Assembly (NCBI GenBank): GCA_036346225.1
Contig: JARFIW010000453.1
Span: forward strand, 1,860,001 to 1,924,000
DNA: 64,000 nt
DNA from: Platerodrilus igneus
Taxonomy: Eukaryota; Arthropoda; Insecta; Coleoptera; Lycidae
Direction: 5' to 3'
Part shown: in pieces, positions 35,230-46,299 of the stretch
Numbering within the stretch: position 1 is the stretch's first letter
Layout: each line of letters opens with the position of its first letter
Position numbers and translations under genes: made by a program
The notes under the pieces: generated by a model
The model's input: the letters and a program-made list of their open reading frames with translations, nothing else
The model's database searches: none
Told to the model about the DNA's origin: nothing

Positions 35230-38200
35230 TATCACTGACGATACCATCTTTGGAGGAGGAAACTGAAAAGTCAAGTGATGGTGAAAAATTTCCATTCTGT
35301 CAATGAGTCAACAGCTGCATCAATTCCAGACGAGCTCTTAAAATTACATGATTCTTCCATGGAAGATGAAGTTATTGTTGCAGTTACTAAATCACATGAT
35401 TTTATTGATCAGAATGATGAAAATTACATAAACCTGTCAACTAGGAAAACTGCACCAATTATTTTAACAGAAAGTAATATTGAAGATATTCCCATCGTTT
35501 TTGAGGATTTTGTAGGAACTCCTAGGAGGTGAAAGAGGAAGACTGCAAGTAAACTAATAAGCAAGCCAAAATGCATTCGGAAAAAAGTACAAAAAGAATT
35601 TTAGTTGAATATAAATATAAATGATAAAAAAGTAATTGTATTCAAACATGATGAATTTTCGTAATCAACTACAGGTGTTGATTTTGCAATATTCTCAACA
35701 AATGTTGATTGCGCAAAAGCAATAATTAGAAAACTATTGATTCGGCAAATGTCAAAGTGGCAGGGGATCTTGACAGCCGTTAGGCTGTTTAACCTCCTTC
35801 GCGTACCACTGAATATCGGTGAAATATGGTATATTTTTAGAAAACAATAGAAGGAGAAAAGTGCAAAGGATATTAAAAAAAGATTAGCACAAGACCGTGC
35901 TGTATTTAACAAGGAAAAGCAGCTGCTATGTTCGAAGACAACAAACAGAAACAAGGAAACAATTGTTGAAAGTATATGTGTGGAGTTCAAAACTGTATGA
36001 CTGTGAAACGCAGACAGTAAGAGAAGCAGACAGACAGGAAAATGTGGTGCTACAGATGTATGATGAAGATATCATGCACAGACAAAGTTAAGAACAAAGA
36101 GGTTCTACAAGTAGTAAAGGAAAAAGATATCTGTGGAAAACAGTACAAAAATAGGAGAGATAACATAATAAGACACGTTGTAAGACACGAGGGACCAGTG
36201 CAGGATATATTATAAGTAAAGCAAGGAGAAAAAGAGAGGTAGAGGTAGACCTAGATTAAACTATTGCACACTGAAAAATGTAGGATGTGGAAATTTCATG
36301 GAAATGTGTAGGTTAGCTCAGAATAGGAAACAACGGAGATATGCAGCTAGTAAGTTCCAGGACTGAAGACCTAATGATGATGATACATGAAAAAAGGAAA
36401 AGTTTCTGCATGATCTAGACAATATAACAAATAATTTTTATAAAACATAAAAATTTAATCTCCATTTGAATATTTTCAGTTATTTTTTACACAAGAAATT
36501 TAATATCTGATGGTTGAAAATACAAATAACTATTCTGTACCATGTCTGGAAAATCTGTGAATACAAACAAAAGAGATGGAAGCATTCATTTCAATGGAAT
36601 TGTATACAAGTGTCATAAAATTGCCATCTCATGTAGATTATTGGAGCACAACCTTCCACCAGTATCCCAAAAGCCTGGCTTGAAAAGATATCACCAGATT
36701 AGACGATATCACAATTTCACTAATAATTTAGATAATGATGGGAGTGACAGATTTTTTTAAATAAGATCTTTCTCAGAAATTATTGCATCTCATTTCTTGA
36801 AAGTAGAAGAGGAACAACGAACGAGGATAGATAAAATGATGGTGTCATATAAAGGTACACGAGCTGCCTCACTTAGACAGTACATGCATAAGAAGCCAAA
36901 CAAATGGAGTATAAATATTGTTGCCAGAGCTGGTGTGGCAGGATTTCGATATAATGTTTTTGTATTATCAGGGTGAAAAAGCATTTCTTTATCATATTTT
37001 TTCTGATGATGAACAAGCATTTGGAATGTCCCCAAAAGTAGTTTTAGCTTTTGCCAAACCATAACAAATAAACCATTGAGTGTAGTCTACTATGTTACAG
37101 TTATTTAAAGCAATAAGTTTTAAACTCGGAATTGCCCAAAATGGATGGGAATCCCATAACAAAATCAAGATGCGCTGGTCAACTACCATGCAATAAATGG
37201 TAGAACAGTTAATAAAATTGAGTAAGCTTCATTATTACTAACACTTGCCCTATTGGGTCATCAATACGTCAAGTTTAAAGGGCACCAACGTCTAGTACTA
37301 ATGGGATTTCCTCTGGACGACGTAAACCAGGGATTGCAATTATGGAATATTCTCTTGAAGAAATTGATTTCCTTACAAAAGGTGACCTGCCTGTTTGAAC
37401 AAATAAAACAACTCTAAACTCTCGTTGCTTAAATCTATTCTAAAATAACATTATTTGAGCATTTCTGTGAACAAATAGACATAAAACAATTTTTAACCAT
37501 ACTTGCATTAATATTCGGGTTAGTGACCTAGAGATATTCGGTTTCATCTTTAAACGACAAAAGTCCATTAAAATCAAGAGATTATTTCAGTCTTTGAGGC
37601 ATTGAATTTCAAACTAATTCGCAGGGAAGCAAGCCATTCCAATCTACTTGTGCTTGTAGATAATATCGAAAATCCATGGTCAATCACATGGACCCTCGTT
37701 TATTATTCCATAATCAGAAAGGTGTTTACGACAAACGAAAACTTGTCTTTTCTGTTTAACCCCACATCTGTTTACGTTGAAGACCTGTAAGTAATTGAAT
37801 TCTTTACTTCAAGTGGCTGTCTAGTATGTCATTATCACCACTTTTCTCTGTATGACATTAATAAGCCTAACATGTGTAAGATGTTTGACTGTCATGGTTT
37901 CTTTTTGTTAACAACACGTAACTGTGAAATAAATGAATATTGTCCTGTACAATGATGTCTGTTTAGCAATTTAATCTCTATGGGTTTCACTAACTCACAG
38001 TTTTTTTGTTTGTATTTAACAACATTGTAAAAACTCAATTTTCGTTGCATCTTGCATGTATTGTAATTGATATCTATAATTAAGTTGGTGTATTTTAAAT
38101 GGAATATTTTTAACGAACGATATACAAAAGCTCTCTTAATATTTTATGACAAACGTATTGAAATGTTTTCTTTTATGGTGGCTTTTAAAATAATTAATAC

Positions 38201-39185
38201 ATCGGAGTTTCATTTTAATATGTATTAGACAGAAGTGAAACGATACTTTTGCGATTTCTAAGTTTATTATTTTTATATAACTCCTATTTACTGCAATAGT
38301 TTATTAAACACCGTTATACTGAAATCAAAATTATACAGGGTGCTTCCATAATAAGTTGTCCATTTTAAATTACTTTTTCCCTTTTTTCATTTGATGTTTA
38401 TATCACATAATGCCCAAACACTACAACTTTGATAACTTTTTATATCGGTTGATCTAATATCATATTTGAGAGAAAATTACGGAATTCTATCATTGGGAAT
38501 ACTCAAATCCAATCGACTTAGTGGATGCAAATTAGTTAAGGTGTTGAAGAGGTTATGCAAATAGAGAGAGGTCATTTCAGGTACAGTCTGACAACAAAAA
38601 TAAAGTAGTTATGGTAAAATTTGTGAACAGGAAATGTATTACTATTGCTAGTTCATATGTTGGTGCAGAACCTATAAGTATGGTAAAATTATATTTCAAA
38701 GAAGTCGAGCAGAAAATTGACATTCAGTGATCATGAATCATAAAAATCAACGTATGAGGAGAGTTGACCTCGCAGACATGCTTGTGGCAACATCACACGG
38801 CATACAAAACAAAATAATATTATATGTGTAAGCAACAGCTGGTAACTATATAGCGAGATCTAGGTTTGACCAGCCCTAATACAAAATATTTGGCCCTAAA
38901 AGAACTTAGATTGACAATTGCAAATGTTATTTATAAATCGAAAAGGTAGACCATCAACGACTCTGTCTGTAATCAATAAAATAAACATTCCTGGCAAACC
39001 AAAACCGCAAGATGAGGTGAGACTCAATCAGGTCGGTCATTTTCCTGTTTTTTGATGAAAAAAAGAGGTGCAGAAATTGTCAAACAGGTGTAACTACAGT
39101 TATATGTAATAAATGTAAACTAAACTTGTGTTTTACCATCAAGAAAAATTGTTTCCATATCTTCCATGTCTCAAGAAATTAAAGG
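35230..39185 (+). pseudogene. piggyBac transposase, decayed and split by a LINE copy
   Basis: An acidic N-terminal-like part (35230-35532, containing IPSLEEETEKSSDGE) is followed by a LINE remnant at 35670-36385. From 36541 the core appears: NLPPVSQKPG, then DKMMVSYKGTRAASLRQYM, KKPNKWSINIVARAGV and GFRYNVFVLSG, the stretch around the second catalytic region. After a noisy gap, 38600-38790 gives VMVKFVNRKCITIASSYVG and MRRVDLADMLVA. 39040-39170 gives the C-terminal zinc domain, CRNCQTGVTTVICNKC. Order and wording match piggyBac proteins of the PGBD2/3 kind. Linking the N-terminal part is an inference. Confidence 0.78.
35670..36385 (+). mobile_element. LINE 3'-end remnant, copy 3
   Basis: It begins with CAGGTGTTGATTTTG, matching the start of copy 1 at 9328. 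The next 100 bases are alignable by eye. It then shows KQLLKVYVWSSKLYDCETQ and a tail with RMWKFH-like text. It ends in GACTGAAGACCTAATGATGATGATA, also shared with copy 1. GAT-repeat 3' ends are typical of RTE-like LINEs, but the protein text alone does not fix the clade. Confidence 0.7.
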
Positions 39186-39189
39186 AATT

Positions 39190-40796
39190 TATAAGGACTA
39201 CTTTTTATGCATTTGTATGTCTTTCTATGTATTATATTTTATTTACCCTTGTTTAGAAGTTTATTTTTAATTTATTTAGGGTATATTTCCTTTCTATTAC
39301 TCATTGTTAATTATTTACTTTTTGATCATGTGAATGCCCACAAAACAATGTTCAATGTTGCTGAACCTGATGATGTAAACTGTAATTAACATTATCAAAA
39401 AATGTTTTTTTCTAATTTTAACTTTTGAGTGAAATATAACATAAGCTAAGCCTATTTTACCAGTAAACACATTAAAACAAGTTTCACTTTTGCTATTACA
39501 CTTTGCCAATTAAAGGTTAAAGGCACTTTGCAGTTGTTAACCATATTTAGTTAAAATGGTAGTAATGTTCTACCTCTGAAAAATCTTGTAAGAATTTTTT
39601 ATTATCATTATCTTATGGTAAATTACCTCTGGCTTTATCTGTCATTCAAATAAGGGCATATATTTTTCAAAAAATCATGCCTACTTTATTTAGGATGTCA
39701 AATCTGGGACTTCTAAGCCCGATGTTACATCCATTCTCCACTGTGCCAGAGAACCAATGCTAACTGTTGAAAGCTGCAGAAAGATACAAATCTCCCAGTG
39801 TTTTGTGATTTTTAATGCTCTACTTATTATGAAACAGCAAATTGAAGTCAAACTTAAGAGACTCATTAATTACATAAATGGTTTATCTTAATTAATGTAA
39901 ATTTATGATAATTGGGCTCAGTTCAGAATAAATTTATACATTTACACATTGTTCAAAATGAGCCCCTTTCGAATTGGGCCTTATTTAACCCACCAACAAA
40001 TTTTGTTCGTCTAATGAAGCATATACATCTCGTTTTTGCAGGCTACATGTAACTTGTGATCATATGAGAGAATGTTACAGCTTTTGGTGATATTTGTATA
40101 ATATGTTGCTAAATTAAAAGAAAAATCTTAGTTTGTTTTACTTAATTTTTAGTTAATTACTCATATTTAAATTTTATTCCTGGTAATAATTCTTACTGTG
40201 ACCTAGACATGTTTTGCATCTGATGATAAGATATCACAATCTTATCATTGTGCACTCCTAAAAATTTCTTTTCCATATCATGAAGTAGATTTATAGAAAT
40301 TTCAACTGTTCTAAAATGAATTTTGTTTTACAACAATTAAAGTGCAGTTTGTTTCAGAAATTTTACATTAAATGTAAGCATTGAAATAAAATAGTTCGTA
40401 TGGTCCTAAAAACTTAAATGTTACACATGTCACCTCCATGTTTGGACTAAATTAACAGTTGCAATTCTTAATTTTGCATACTGTTATGCAGTGACAGTTT
40501 CTTAAAAGTTGTGTTGAGCTATTTAATTTTGCAACAATACATTATATTTAAAAAAGAGACAAAAACTTTGTATTGGTAAGCAATCAGTTACAACTACAAT
40601 CTCAAAACAATTACAAATAGCTAAAATTCTTTGTTCAACGACAATCCTTGAAATAAATTGTACAAGACTTGGTTTTGATTCATCACAATTTAAATAAAGC
40701 TATTTTAAACATATTTTGTTGTACTAAATCTACAAGTATGCACAGCTAACATCTTACTGGATTTTTATTAGAATGAACTACTGATTATTTTTTTAT
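39190..40796. other. Intronic DNA, nothing recognised
   Basis: AT-rich. Open stretches near 39207-39509 are hydrophobic by composition (T-rich) and carry no motif. Confidence 0.35.
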
Positions 40797-40984
40797 TTAA
40801 TAAACGTCACCATGACATAACTCACAATTAGTTAGCGGTCTGGCATGTTGGCAGCGATTCGTTACTTTAAGCCCTACCATAACCTATAATTTAATAAACA
40901 TCAGCATGACATAACTAACAATTAGTTAGCGGTCTGGCATGTTGGCAGCGATGCGTTGCTTAAGCCTTGCCATAACATATAATT
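40797..40984. repeat. Tandem duplication, unit 94 bp
   Basis: Two adjacent units begin TTAATAAAC at 40797 and 40891 and share TTAGTTAGCGGTCTGGCATG and TTGGCAGCGAT. Differences are few, so the duplication is fairly recent. Confidence 0.85.
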
Positions 40985-41099
40985 TAACACTTTTCCTTTT
41001 TTGGAGGGAATAACCAGGTATTATTTCTTTTTCTTATAAATGGGAATCATGTAAACATGTTGGAGTTCTTTAACAACCATCAGGTTGCTAATATCTATG

Positions 41100-41285
41100 T
41101 AGAGCCAGGTAGATAGGAAAAAAGATATAAGAGTATAGGAAGACCTAGACCAAGCTATATTAGCCAAATTATTAGAAATTTAGGTTGTGAAGGGTACGTA
41201 GAACTTTTTAGATTAGCAAAGAATAGAAAAGAAGTTAGAGCTGCGTCAAACCGACCTTAAGTAATGTCGAAAACGAAATGATGAT
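41100..41285 (+). mobile_element. LINE 3'-end remnant, copy 4 (short)
   Basis: Joined frames give RPRPSYISQIIRNLGCEG-like text and LFRLAKNRKEVRAAS, the last part of the endonuclease-reverse transcriptase C-terminus. It stops at an AATGATGATGACTG end. Only about 190 bp remain. Confidence 0.6.
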
Positions 41286-41496
41286 GACTGATTATTGCAA
41301 ATAAATATTAAATGTTCAATTTTCATTGTTTCATACTCAGATTCTACAATTTAATGTGTTATAAATGCGTTTGATAAAAATGAAGTCATGGCGGTAGATA
41401 GCAAATTATGATAAAGGCAAGCAAGTGTTACTTAAACGTTAATAAGGAAAAGTGGTAACGGCATCATGTTTGAAAATTGCAATATATATACATATA

Positions 41497-42377
41497 GGGT
41501 GCCCAGATTTCGTACGAACAACATGGGCAACTTTTTTATTCAAAGAGATAGACAAAATACTTGTCATGGCCAACTTGGTTAAATTTAAAAAACAAAACAA
41601 AATCAAATTTCTTTTATTTGTCGTAATTTTTTTGTTACTTAACATACTAAGATGAGATTTAAACTGATTTGCATGGTAATTCAAATACTATTATTTGCAC
41701 TTAGTAAAATCAATTTCGTTTGTGCAAATTTTTAGTAATCTAACCTATCCTCAAAATTTTTAATTAGTACCATGCAAATTTTTTTGCCTTTTTAATTAAG
41801 AAAAGGTTTTTTTTAATTCAATGATGTATCACATGATATGGAAATTTCTTTAAATTTTTTAAAACTGAGCTTTATTTTTACAGTCAGAAATCACTAGTGC
41901 CATGATCACAAATATTTTGTTTTTGTTTATCAAGTTACCTGTGAATTTATTTTCCAAAACAAAAAGCCTGTCAATAGTGTCAGTGTTATTACTTAAACTT
42001 ATAATGAAAAACATTGAAAAAATATGATTTATTTTGTACATATATCCCGCTATAAGAACGTAGAACTTACACTTCAAACATACCTAGCTCAATGTCCAGA
42101 AAGGCGATTAGCTAATCGTAGAACGATATTGCGTTTAGACAGGAATCTAAAGAATTAGGTTTGCTTACTGCAGCAAGACCAAAGATATACTATAAGAATA
42201 ATGCAGAAAATGAAGAATTATTATTAGTTTGTGTTAATGTGGATAAGTGTGTTTCTTCAAGAGAAATTCCGCAGAGTGTAGGTGTTCCAAAGGCTAGAGT
42301 TTCTACACCCAAAATTTTATTCATTGATGTACAAGCAGAAAATCAAATCCCCCATGTATAAATAATCACCCTGTATG
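41497..42377 (+). mobile_element. Possible small mariner-like element with transposase N-terminal remnant
   Basis: From about 42070 to 42360 a frame with one stop shows a region ending CPERRLANRRTILRL-like, then NVDKCVSSREIPQSVGVPK. This resembles the helix-turn-helix part of the same insect transposase family as the element at 19157. Short inverted ends AGGGTG (41497) and CACCCT (42367) could delimit a deleted copy, but six bases are weak evidence. The coding resemblance is the stronger signal. Confidence 0.4.
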
Positions 42378-42399
42378 ATATAAGCATATTGTGAGGACT

Positions 42400-43820
42400 T
42401 AGTAAATAATGTAAGCTGTATATTTAAAAAGAATTAATTTTAAGAGATACCGCATTAAATGTGAATGCAAATCGATCATTTTAAGATAAATAGAAAAACT
42501 ATTCGTTTGTGCACTTGCTGTGCATAAAAATAAATAATTTCGTGTATTTGAAACCCCAATTTTAATCTTAATTTTGTGTACTAAAACACGTTTTGCCGTA
42601 AAAGCAAATATTTTCTATAAAAAAGCAACTAATTTGCATTACAAATCCATTGTAGCTTAAATTAATTACCCTGTGGGCTACATAAATTCATTTTAAATAA
42701 AGAATTTTCTAGAATATTAGGAATATAGGATGAATCATCGGTACTTTAAAGTACGTCAATTTCCTACGAACTAATTAATAAAGAAACATTTATTACAAGA
42801 AACGACCGGAACATTGAAAACACCCATAAATTCCATAAAATAACCGACAAAAATTGAATATCTTTCGCATTAGTATGCGACGCCACAATAACCTTGGGTG
42901 TTAAACAGGGATGGATCGCGCACGTCACTAATAAGTGGAACGCGATAACGAGGTAATAAAACGCGACAATTTGAACGCTAATGAGAAATTCTCAGAAATT
43001 ATGTCAGATAAGCATGCATTATTTGGAATAGAATCACGTAAACGCAAGTATATTCTAGAAAATAGATAATTTTGTATATAAATGCAAGAGTTTGTTAAAA
43101 AGATTCATTAATAAATTCAATCGCAAAAATGTCACATTGAGAAAAGAATTTCGAAGCTATTGTTTTAAGGTATGCAATACGCATATCGTAATTCATTTTT
43201 ACCATGTAACAGTGAATTCAGAAGTTAATTTTAAACATAACCTACAGAAATATGAAAATGGATAAATGCAATTATTTGATCTCGTAATATCTAATAAAGA
43301 TGGGAAATACTTCGAATAAAAAAACTATTTAAAATTTTATTGAATAATCAAACCGAGGATACACATTAGTTTCTAAATGGAAATGTAAATAGTATGAACA
43401 TCTTGTAAGCTGATTTGGATGTAAATTTAAAATAAGAAGATATTTAATTACGAATTGGATAAAAAACCACTTTGTGGATTTTTGCAAGTATAATTTTTTT
43501 TAACATTGTAACTAATATTTGAGTATTTGTCAATTAAGATAGAATAAGTTCTAATCATTTTACTTTTGTAAGATCTTTACCAGGAAAGTTTGAGCTCAGT
43601 GTTCGAAACACTCTGACCTTTTAATAGATTATCTGTTAAGGATTTTTTTGGCCATAACAGAAGATATTTTAATTCTGCAAATTGTAAGCAACATAAGGTG
43701 AAAAACATTTTTAAGTAAATTTCCGTTGATCTAGCCAGTCAAAGTTAGAAAAGAAGGTAAGCCAACCATTTCAAATTTTTCAATTTGCTGTATCTGTTTC
43801 ATAGCACTTAGCAGTGCATC
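42400..43820. other. Intronic DNA, nothing recognised
   Basis: AT-rich; no gene, repeat or RNA signal seen. Confidence 0.35.
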
Positions 43821-43823
43821 AAA

Positions 43824-43960
43824 GTGCGGCATTGTCACAGCACTCTTAGTAATGCTCCAATGTGCGGCGTTGTCATAGTACTCTTTTAGTGACTCTCCAA
43901 CGTGCGATGTTGTCACAGCACTCTTTTAGTGACGCACGAACATGTGGCCTTGTCACAAAA
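43824..43960. repeat. Degenerate tandem repeat, period about 40 bp
   Basis: Units begin at 43824, 43862, 43902 and about 43943. They share GTGCGGC or a variant, TTGTCACAGCACTCTT and TAGTGA. The last runs into the SINE at 43920-44040, so the array may have grown from the SINE's own head. Confidence 0.7.
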
Positions 43961-44040
43961 CTGAGATTCAGGTTCAAATCCTGTCCAAGACCTTATATTT
44001 TCCATCTTTCAATTACTAGCTCGATTTGAAATGATCATTT
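43920..44040 (+). mobile_element. tRNA-derived SINE, plus-strand copy (partial)
   Basis: ACATGTGGCCTTGTCA is followed by GAGATTCAGGTTCAAATCC, which contains a B-box-like GGTTCAAATCC. The tail TTCAATTACTAGCTCGATTT is shared with the minus-strand copy just downstream. Confidence 0.65.
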
Positions 44041-44109
44041 GGGCTTTGCATAAAAGTTTAAGTTATTATTTCATCTTATTAATTGTAATACGTTAGTATT
44101 TATCAACTT

Positions 44110-44250
44110 ACCTTGTGTAAAAAACTACCTAAAATTTCAAATCGAGCTAATAATTGAAAAATATAAAGTCCCGGACATCATTCAAAGCTGAATCTTAGGC
44201 TTTCATGGCACATGTGTTTTCCAATTAAGCCACCGAGACGTGTGACGACA
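44110..44250 (-). mobile_element. Same SINE, minus-strand copy
   Basis: Read on the minus strand, GTCTCGGTGGCTTAATTGG holds an A-box-like TGGCTTAATTGG, then ACACATGTGCC, AGATTCAGC (a decayed B box) and the tail AATTATTAGCTCGATTTGAA. The two copies face each other tail to tail, forming an imperfect hairpin with arms of roughly 60-90 bp. Confidence 0.65.
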
Positions 44251-44629
44251 ATTGGAAAATTACACAAATCTAAATCATGTACACAACCATATATCAACAT
44301 CACTTTCAATTACGTTTGGCATTACTGTCAATCATATCTGACAGCGTCAAGTTTTCTTTGACATGTCAGATACTGACAGGAAGCGATGCTCAAAATTACA
44401 GTTGATTCCAACTATTAAATACACATTTTGGATAATCATTGCACAAGGCAAGTTGATTAATACTAAAGTATTAGTGAATAAGATGCTTGCATTATTATGA
44501 GTATGTGATATTAAATCTTTGTGTTCTTTGGCTCTCAGTATTGTTATTGCATCGTGTTAAAAATTGTTTCTTTAAGAACGAATAAAGGGAACAAAAAAAT
44601 ATAATGAACAAAAGTTCAAGTACTTTCAG

Positions 44630-46290
44630 AAAAGTGAGATTTGAAAGAAAACAGTGCATTGTTTACCTGAGAAAAGTTAAGACGTTGTATCACTGATGTA
44701 TAGAAAACTAAATCCGCTGATAAGAAAATGCCGCCTGATTACTGGTTGCTTTAACATTATGATGCCTTTGAAGTTCAGGGAGTAGAAAAATTAATACTTT
44801 CATTAACAGAATCAAAATTAGATGTAGTATTTTACATTTCAAGTGATTGCCTGTTTGATATTTTGTATAAAACTCATTTATCTTTTGGTCATGGTGACAG
44901 AGATTGAACGATAAAAGAACTAATTATTACAAAAATATCACACAAAATGATATTAAGATTTTTACGAGTGTCTGTGAATCTTGTCAACAAAAAATAACAA
45001 TGGGTAAGGAAGGTGTTAAACCAATGGTTTTCTCACATATGAATTGAAGATATCAGGTAGACCTTATAGATTTTCAATCTCAACCTGATGGAAATTAAGA
45101 GTTCATTCTAGTTTATCAAAACCATCTTACAAATTTGTTGTTTCAAGACCGCTTCAGACAAAGGGAGATGAAGAAATTACGATACAATTGCTTCATATAT
45201 TTCTATTGTTTGGAGTCCCATGTATACTACAGTCAGACAATGGCTGAGAATTTTGTAATAAACTTATAGAAAACTTGAAAACAACTCGGACAGAGCTTAA
45301 GATCGTATATCAAGATATACGATCTTAAACTAAACTCAAGGTAGTGTTGAGAGGCCTAGCCAGGACATGTTAATGACGTGAATGCACGACAACTAGTCCA
45401 TCTGCTAAAGAAACAGACTAAAATTTATCCAGTTCACGAAAACAGAGCTTTTCGCACTGGCATTAAGTGGTCCCTTTACGAAGCTTTGTTTGGTTATGCA
45501 TTTAGAGTCAGATTATTAACAACTCCTATTCCGAAGGAAGTATTCGATTCCCTGGAGAATGAAGAGCAATGACAAAACGCTTAACTGCAATAAATACTTC
45601 TTTTAAACCTGATAGTGAGGCTTTGCCTGAACAAACCGGGCTTCATAATAGTGCTCAAATATGTGTAGCTTGTTTAAACGATTGCATTGAAAACCTCGTT
45701 TCTTAGAAATCTAAGCAAGGAGCCCACAAATCATGCTTAGAAGAGTGTATTTTGCAAGATGAAAGTCAACAAAAGTTATGTAGGTTGTGATTTAATGAGG
45801 TGAATATCCAAAAAGAAAGAGAAAAATCTAAAGAAAGTTTGAAACGTCAAGCTACAATGATGAAATTCATGTTGGTTAAATCTCAATGTGAAGCTTCTGC
45901 AGAAGTTATAGTCCGTATCCCAGTACCTGACATCGAAAGAGGAAAGAGTGACGCCAGATCTATCTTAGTTGTTGTCATGGAGGTAATGCTACAAGATTTT
46001 TCCAGTTGGGAACAAGAAATAGCCACATAAAACAGTTATATTCTCAATCCCAGTTCAGTGTGCGTGAACAAAAGTTAATTACAACTGAAGAAGTGTCGAA
46101 TATTGAGAAATCGCTCCGATCTGTCTCCACGGATCAAAGTGTTGGTCACAGTCAAGGATTCAATGCAAAAAAGAGTGTGACAATAAAAGATATGCTTGTT
46201 TAAAAAATAACGTGCTATGCAATTCAAAGTGTCACTTTAGCAATCCTTGCAGCAACAAATGATTTCCTAATTTTTTCCTTTGTAAATGAA
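44630..46290 (+). pseudogene. KRBA2/SCAND3-like integrase gene, decayed
   Basis: Segment order follows the transposon-derived proteins annotated in animals as KRAB-A domain-containing protein 2-like. There is a DYWLL region near 44720, then a zinc-binding CESCQQK near 44980. The integrase core shows YQVDLIDFQSQPDGN (first Asp), then an LQSDNG-like phrase (second Asp) near 45230. 45378-45572 gives ENRAFRTGIKWSLYEALFG. A cysteine region and a basic coil follow near 45800. Then come VRIPVPDIERGKSDAR and SVSTDQSVGHSQGF, with a cysteine-poor end where the family has a CXC-like tail. Stops and shifts are frequent. A perfect palindrome (45297-45328) replaces the segment before the third catalytic residue. 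Confidence 0.85.
45297..45328. repeat. Perfect 15-bp-arm palindrome, 2-base loop
   Basis: TTAAGATCGTATATC, loop AA, then its exact reverse complement. It lies inside the KRBA2-like remnant, where the coding text should continue without symmetry. Confidence 0.9.
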
Positions 46291-46299
46291 TATCACAAT

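Noticed and set aside
43824..43960. A CRISPR array
   Set aside because: The units are degenerate, joined without distinct spacers, and lie in a eukaryotic SINE context.
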